Assembly (NCBI GenBank): GCA_039545295.1
Contig: BCIK01000007.1
Span: 174,892-238,891, forward strand
Direction of reading: 5' to 3'
Source of the DNA: Udeniomyces pyricola
Lineage: Eukaryota; Basidiomycota; Tremellomycetes; Cystofilobasidiales; Mrakiaceae
Length of the DNA: 64,000 nt
Of the stretch, positions 57,557 through 64,000 are shown piece after piece. A program made the translations under genes and the position numbers. Position 1 is the stretch's first letter. Every line of letters begins with the position of its first letter. A model generated the notes under the pieces. The model did not search any database. It was not told the DNA's origin and saw only the letters and a program-made list of their open reading frames with translations.

Positions 57557-60500
57557 TTACGCGAGGTAGAGTGTCTCGAGGAAGATGCGCGCGATCTGAG
57601 GGACGAGGGCTCCACCGACTGAGGTTTCCTCCCATGGAAGGAAAGGAAAGGGGGAGCAGGATGTGAGGGTGGGATCGAGAGGAGGATGAACAAGGAATAA
57701 ATGGGAGGAAGGGGGGAGGGGGGAGGAGACAAAGGATATGAGATGGGCATGAAAGAAGAGAGCGAGAGAGGGAAAGGAAGAACAAGCCGAATGTGTGTCG
57801 ATCCATGCGAATACAAGTTGGGATAGAAGCCGATAAGAGAAAGGAAGGAAAGAAGAAGAAGAAGAAGAAGAATAAGAAGAAAAAGAAGAAGAAGAAGAAG
57901 AAATAAGAAGAAAAAAAGACCAAGGATGTCAGTCAAGAAGTTTCAAAGGCAGTGATGGTACGTAGTTACCAGATTGAGGGGAGGTACCAGGGGGCGGAAG
58001 GGGAAATATACAAAAAGGGGCGGGGAGGGGGGGGGGGATGACTAGATGAACACATGAAGATGGTACCTCACCTTTCGTCTGTCCAAGTCCATAGAGCGCC
58101 ACCATCGTTCCTTCCTCCTTCTTCACCTTCGATCCGGCCTTCCCTTCGACGTTCTCCTTGCTCGCCATCGCTTCCTCCCCTCTCATCTCCTCGACGACCT
58201 CCTCCAAATCCTTCAACAACGCTTCTGCGTTCGTCAACATCGTACACGCCACATGGAGCGCCGGAGGACCTTCGAGCGCATTGAGGTGCCAACCCCGTTT
58301 CGACATCCGATCCCCAACGATATACATCATCGATGACCCTCGTCGTGCCGTCGGGGAAGCGGTGAAGGCGAGAACGGAAGAGAGGGGATTCCCGAGGAGG
58401 GTGAATGTCGTCGAGAGGAGAGGACGGGTGAGGAGACCGGTTTGGATCGCGGATTTAGTGGCCATGATGGTTTGACAGGAGGAGAGGTAACCGCTGGTAA
58501 CGAGGGATAGCGATGGGATGGGCAAAAGTGCGAGTGAAATAAAATCGAAGGAAACATGGACGAGATAGAGAGAGAGAGAGAGGGCGGAGCAGTTAGTGCA
58601 GGGAACCAATCGTATGCAAAAGGTCGCACGAGGAAGCAATAGAGCTCGCAGAATATGGGATGAAGACGGAGGGTAATGAAAGCAAGGCAACGTACGATTC
58701 ACCGTCTAACGCCCGATATTGGAAACAAAATAAGATACATGTAGATGAAGAACGACGCACCAGAAACGCAACGTGTGTATAGATATCAAGTAAATAAAAA
58801 AGAGGGGACAGACGAAGTCAGCTGAGGATGGATACTAGATATATTACCCTTCCCTCCCTGCCCTGGCCTCTCCCTAAGTTGAGGAGGGGGATTTGTGCTC
58901 TTGATTCCGAGTCGCAAATGCGTGGGTATGATCGGAACGAAAGATGGAACAAAAAAAAAAAGCTTACGATGCATCATGACGGCCCAACACCCCGCAATCA
59001 ACGCTCCTGGACTGTTGCGCGCAGCCCGTCATCATCACCACCACCACCATCACATCAGCATCACGACAAAAGAGAAACAGAAGAAAACGACGACACAAGA
59101 CGAAAGGCGTAAAATAAAATAGAATACAATATATAAAATAAAAGCGTTTCCACTAATCAGTTCCTTTCTTCTTCTGCTTCTTCGTCTTTACTCAAGGGCG
59201 GTGTTTGTCAGATCGGCTGGATTTTTGAGGTGGGACTGTATGGACGTACCGCGAGCCCGCTAGGGTCGGACTAGCGTAGAGCCCTCCTTTCCACCCCGGC
59301 AAGACGTAGAATTGGTGACTTCGCCATTCCTGATGAGACAAGATGGAGTGCAGCCGAGAGGAGTCGTTCGCAAAAGGGGGAAAAAAGGAATAATAATAAA
59401 AAAGTGAAAAAGTGACGATTTCAGTTGGAGGCACCACATTCTGTTTGCCAGTGATAAAAAGACAACAACAACAACAGCAACAACCACCACCACCACCAAA
59501 AACCCCACAGAAGAAGAAAGGAGCAAAGAGAACCGTACCGCATCCTTCCACAGTAAACAAGACATCCCTTTGGGTGCGAACCCATACTTGTGCATGTCCG
59601 TCGAGATACTCGTCACTCCCGCGACCCTAAAGTCAAACGGCGGACATTCGTATCCGGCCCGTTCGAGGAAAGGCACGATGAAGCTACCGAGGCAGCAGTC
59701 GACGTGGAGACCAAGGTTGTAGGAAGTAGCGAGGCGACCGAGAGAGGTGATGTCGTCAATGTTACCGTCGGGGAAATTCGGAGCGGACCCTACAAGCGCG
59801 ATAGCTGACAGGAAAAAAGTGAATAGAATCGATCCGGTAGGACAAAAAGAAAGAGGGAGAAGAGGAAAGGAGCATGAGGTTGTCAGGCGCAGAAAAGAGG
59901 GGACATACGCAGCTGGATGAGGAGCGAGACTTACTGTTTGAGTTGCTGTCAAAGTGATCAAAAGCACACGCACAAAAGTAGAGAGACGATGAACTTTGAC
60001 CGAGATCAGAACAGTGGAAGAAGAAGAAGGGTGGGTGGGAGACCGTAAGTGTCGGAGGACGAAGAAGAAGCGACGAACATGGCTCGCTTGACACGATCGA
60101 TCCGAACTTGACGCGTCGCATCATCAACTTCAATAACATGGAGTTTGATACTGAACAGCAAAAAAAAAAGTGAGAAAAGAGATCGCACGTATGCTAAATA
60201 TAACAACAAACTGCAGGCAAGAGGAATGCTGTGTGAATATCGCGACCGTCATCAGGACCACTCACCCAAAGTAATCCGAGGCTTTCCAGAAGGCAGCGTG
60301 GCATGTAGATGGAACAATCCTGTTGATTTTGGAGACATCAAGCTGAATCAGTTTGGATGGAAAAAAGGAAGAAGAAAAACAATATCAAGAGAGCCTGACA
60401 GCATCAAGCACAAGAACGATCCCGGTCCTCATCTCTCTCCAATATTCGAACCCCATCTTCCGATCATCTCTCTCAACCGAAATTTAGCAGGGAGTTGACT

Positions 60501-61797
60501 TACATTTCGGGTTTGGAAATTCCTTTGACTTTGAGCGCCCAATCACGGTATGCCTTGCAGGCGACGAGGATCGACTCCGTTCCCCCCGAAGTCGTCGAAC
60601 CGGCGCCCGTCGGATTGGAGTACATGTTCAAACACATGGACACAATCTCGGCTTCCATCTTTCGGATGGCGGGAAAGACATCGGGGCTGGAGTTGATAGG
60701 GATGCCCGCAAGTAGAGCCATGAGAAGAGGTTGCGTGAACATCGAAGGGTAGGAATTAGATCATGGAGGGAACGAGATCCGCAGTTAAGAGGGTGACGTA
60801 TTGACTCACTGAAGAGCTGAGCAACGGCGAGGGATTGTCAGGGAGAGACCCATTATCAGTATCAGTCATAACCACTCGAGACATGTATCAGAACAACATC
60901 TTCAAGGACCAACGGTTCGTAATGGCAAATCTAAGAGTGAAACAAACCGTTCAGCACGCGTCAGTTTGACCTGTTTATCTCCTTGACGGCCGATGCACAC
61001 GCCATGTTCTACTAGAAGATCCAGGTTCAGACATCCAACAACAACGAAGGAAACACAATGGAACTGACTTTTCGAATGCTCGAACCATGACCTCCTCTAC
61101 CTCAGCCTGACCGCTATAAACCGCACCGCTCACTCGTCCTTCGACCCAATCCTCGCCTTTCGCTCCCCCGCTTCTCGCCCTCGCCTCGGCTCCTCCAAGC
61201 TGGGCCAGTTTCTCCATCTCTTCTTCGAGAACATCCTTGGAAAGCCCTATATCAGGAAGCCTGAGGTCGCGCCGGAGATGAGGCCGGCGCGGGGCGAGCT
61301 TGGAAGTGAGGGATGTGCGAAGGGTGGCGAGTTCGGAACGGACTTTCAGTTTCGAAGAAGGGAGCAGAAGGAGGAGGGATATGATGAACTGGTTTGGATA
61401 GATACGGAGCGGAGAGGTTTAGGAATTGACCAAAGCAAAGGAAGGTATGGATTAGCGAGGATGAATGCATTCGATACTCATGGGCCATTGATTCGCATGG
61501 CACAAAGGGATCAGTACGTGAATGAGGTAATAATCAGTTGACTAGTGATAGCGACGCGCACCTGCTCTGCTCGCGTATAAATTTCCTTGGTGCTCCCAAC
61601 CTGATATAACATTTTAACTGACGGATATCAGTATCAAAGACGCTCAAGGCAAAGAAGATCTGAGCGAAGCAAACACGACATACGATCCCTCGAGCGCGGA
61701 CGTGCCGGTAGATGACGAGGAGGCGCGCGAGGACGAGGTAGAGCAGAAAGCCGTTCCGGAAGCGGTCAAGCATCTGCTTGGACGGTAGGGCAGGCAT
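57557..61797 (-). CDS. DPL1: Sphingosine-1-phosphate lyase
   Basis: This PLP-dependent ER enzyme cleaves phosphorylated sphingoid bases to an aldehyde and phosphoethanolamine. The N-terminus has [15 protein letters not shown] and a membrane anchor ([17 protein letters not shown]). Later exons give [20 protein letters not shown] (about 61110), [20 protein letters not shown] with [20 protein letters not shown] (about 60600), [20 protein letters not shown] with [20 protein letters not shown] (about 59720), and the cofactor site [13 protein letters not shown], whose Lys codon is at 59587-59589. [20 protein letters not shown] (about 59270-59000) and [20 protein letters not shown] (about 58300) follow. 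The final short exon ends [11 protein letters not shown] before TAA at 57557-57559. The ATG at 61797 is the first in the frame of the anchor; an upstream 5' exon cannot be excluded. Confidence 0.92.
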
Positions 61798-62373
61798 GGG
61801 GGAGAACGATTTAGGTGGTGGCAATGATTTGTATGGCAGGATGGGTGGGCTGGGAATGGTGAGTATGAGCTGGGTGTCAGAGGTTCGTCGATGTGGAAAG
61901 AAGACGTCGTCGTCGATGTCATACGGCCATGCTGTCCAGTACCCAGTGCCGTCGGACGTCGGTCATCACTTGCCGATAATGACTAACTTGCTCCGCAGTC
62001 AGACGTCTGCGCGAGCTGCATCGATATTCGATTTCGAGGCCTTTTTTTGACCTTTGGTTTCTTTGTCTTATCAACGTCACCGTCTCTTTGACTAGTTATT
62101 CGCCACTTTAAAAATTTCGTTGAAGCCCATGCTGATCGTCGATCGTCTGGCTTACTCAAAGCGTCACATCGCGATGCAGACGTCCATGCGACCACGCCAG
62201 CTCATGGCCACATCGTTATACAAGTCACTTCCACTGCACCGACCATAATCGAGACGGGTCGATACCCATACATATAATAATCTTTTTATAGCTTCGGATC
62301 TTTCAAATCAAATTACCCTCCTCACACACACAGAACGTTCCTCCATCTAGCCACTACGCACATGATTCGAAGT
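61798..62373. other. Intergenic region, DPL1 promoter
   Basis: These 576 bases lie upstream of DPL1 and downstream of the FPGS stop. A short frame beginning MTSTTTSSFHIDEPLTPS (minus strand, 61922) might be leader or an alternative first exon. I see no independent gene. Confidence 0.5.
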
Positions 62374-64000
62374 TTACTCCAAACTGAGCCCTCCAATTTC
62401 TTCCCTTCCCAGTTCAGCGACCTCCATGACTCCTCCAACCAGATGCAGACTGCCCGCCACAAGTATATCCACCTCTCCACCCTGGTGCACTGGTCTCCGA
62501 GTCGCGACTTTGACAGCCTCCTCGATGCTGCCGAGAACGTGAATGTGGGATGGAGGAAAGTCAGGGTTAAGGACGAGGAAGGCCTCGGCAATCTCTTCTT
62601 GGATTGAGAGAGAAGGAGTGCTACTTGAGTCCACGACAGTTGACATGAGGTCTGGATGGGAAGGAGATCCAGGTGTACGTAGCAACAAGGAAGAAAGGTA
62701 GAGCAAGGCGACACATATTCAACACAGTGAGCTTTTTGATCCCACACAAACTCAAACCGACACCAAGAGTACCAAGAGATGTCGAGGACATAACTCACCT
62801 CCTTTCGATTCACCGGAAGCATACGTTGTATTGGTGCAAAAGACAACTTCGTCAAAAAACACGTTTCCACCCGTGGAGAGGGCAGACTCGGTACTTTGTC
62901 CAACATCCGAGGAGCTGGCAGCGGGCGTTTTGGAGAAGAGGGCAGCAAGGAGACTTTGAGCGGAACGACCGTGAGTGCAGTTGAAGATGAGCACTCTATC
63001 AGGATGTCCAATCGTCGAATGACGAGGGCGAAAAGTCAAAAAAAAAGAAGGCGAACAATAAAGAGGGGAGCACATGGCAGTTCGTAAGTGTCGCAAGTTG
63101 TGCCTTTTTCGCAGAGCTCCACGCTGACACCACCCCACTGTGACCCTTCCCAAAAAGAAGAAGAACAAATAGTAGAATGGAGACGAACCGTTTCCCCTTG
63201 GTCTCCTTCTTGACCTCATCCCAGAACCAGAGGCCGCACCCTTCCAGACTCTCGACTGTGTGGGCGCCATCAAGCCACCATCTTCTCCCTTCTTTCGGCT
63301 CTCGCACAAGTTGACATCTTCCTGGCCATCGCGCCCTCTCAAGTCCATCCTTGATGGCGGGGGGGAGTGAACCCGTCTTTGGAATACGTGGGAAATGAGC
63401 AAAGGAAGATGGCACGCTAGGAGAGGCAAGAAGTGAGGAGATGAGGGCAAGCGAAAGGGAAGCATTGCTCTTTTGGTGTGACCCGGCCAAACCTGAAGGT
63501 GGTGTCGTGAGGTGCAGGAAGGGAGGAAGAAGAGCAAGGACCATCGAAAAAAGAATTAGCCAGCGTTGAGCACTTCTTCGGGTTGGTTGTCGCATGGCCT
63601 CTCTGCTAGCCGTCTAAGGAAAGAGATACCGGAATCAGGAACTCTTTTGCTTACCCAGCTTCAACTCATCCACCTCCTTTCTGATCGGGACGACCTCGAA
63701 TCCATCCGCTCCCAACTCTCCTGCTCTCCTCTTCAACACCTCCATCCCCTCTTCCTTCTGCTCCACACTCCACGCTTTGACACCTGGCTTATAGATTCCC
63801 GCTTTGTTCCATGCGACTTCTCCGAGCGTGTTACCCAAAAGCGCGGTATGATCCAACCCGAGACTCGTCACGCCCGTCGCGAGTGGGGTAGGAACAATGT
63901 TGGTCGAGTCAAACGCGCCCCCAACACCGACCTCGAGAATGGTCGTTTGGACGCGTTGAGAGAGGAAAGCATGGAAGGCGAGAAGCGTAAGATATCGGAA
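62374..64000 (-). CDS. FPGS: Folylpolyglutamate synthase, 5' partial
   Basis: This ATP-dependent ligase adds glutamates to folates in the cytosol or mitochondrion (Met7-type). The gene continues beyond the right edge, so its N-terminus and P-loop are missing. Visible blocks are ITSLGLDHTALLGNTLGEVA-WNKAGIYKPGVKAW (about 63770-63870), LPPAIKDGLERARWPGRCQL and RWWLDGAHTVESLEG (about 63250-63360), DRVLIFNCTHGRSAQSLLAA (about 62960-63010), and the C-terminal ILVAGSLHLVGGVMEV before the stop at 62374. The linking motif order matches the Mur-ligase fold of FPGS. Dihydrofolate synthase is the closest alternative, but the C-terminal TGSLHLVGG-like end and the HTVES motif favour FPGS. Confidence 0.92.

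Overview
The window is nuclear DNA from an intron-dense fungus. Almost every gene is broken by introns of about 50-250 bases. The proteins are typically fungal: a Zn2Cys6 regulator, a basidiomycete MP88-type mannoprotein, Lsb6, Gpi18, an Hsp12/Hsp9-type hydrophilin and a GT90/CAP10 enzyme. A basidiomycete is most likely, and the gene style suggests the Pucciniomycotina. The species cannot be fixed from sequence alone. No plasmid, phage, CRISPR array or intact transposon is visible.

Layout, left to right. 1-24 kb: a 5'-truncated Zn2Cys6 transcription factor (+); a 14-exon GPI-anchored MP88-like glycoprotein (-); the tri-snRNP protein Snu23 (-); a Bet1/Sft1-type SNARE (+); an unknown 181-aa protein (-); the type II PI 4-kinase Lsb6 (+); the GPI mannosyltransferase Gpi18 (-); a flavin-reductase-fold protein (+); an unrecognised Cys-rich type I membrane protein (+); and an Hsp12-type stress protein (+). 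24.5-33 kb: a complete telomerase reverse transcriptase (-), divergent from a nicotinamide riboside kinase (+). 33-44 kb: a GT90 glycosyltransferase (-), a 2-kb intergenic stretch with one weak gene candidate, and U2SURP/SR140 (+). 44-48 kb: about 4 kb with no convincing protein gene. It holds a U2 snRNA gene (-), a 66-N assembly gap flanked by two near-identical 0.24-kb copies, and several simple repeats. 48-64 kb: ribosomal protein eS8 (-), Atg6/Beclin-1 (-), the delta subunit of mitochondrial F1-ATPase (+), sphingosine-1-phosphate lyase (-), and a folylpolyglutamate synthase (-) whose 5' end lies beyond the right edge.

This is mostly a housekeeping region with divergent and convergent gene pairs and short promoters of about 0.3 kb. 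Three loci concern splicing: Snu23, U2SURP and U2 snRNA, the last two being neighbours. Gpi18 builds the GPI anchor of the kind the MP88-like protein should carry. Exon models were built by hand from reading frame, GT/AG borders and family conservation. For the MP88-like protein, Snu23, the SNARE, the 181-aa protein, the flavin reductase, the Cys-rich protein, Hsp12, the NR kinase and the ATPase delta subunit, the exons listed add up to a whole number of codons. For the longer genes only the ends and key exons were fixed.
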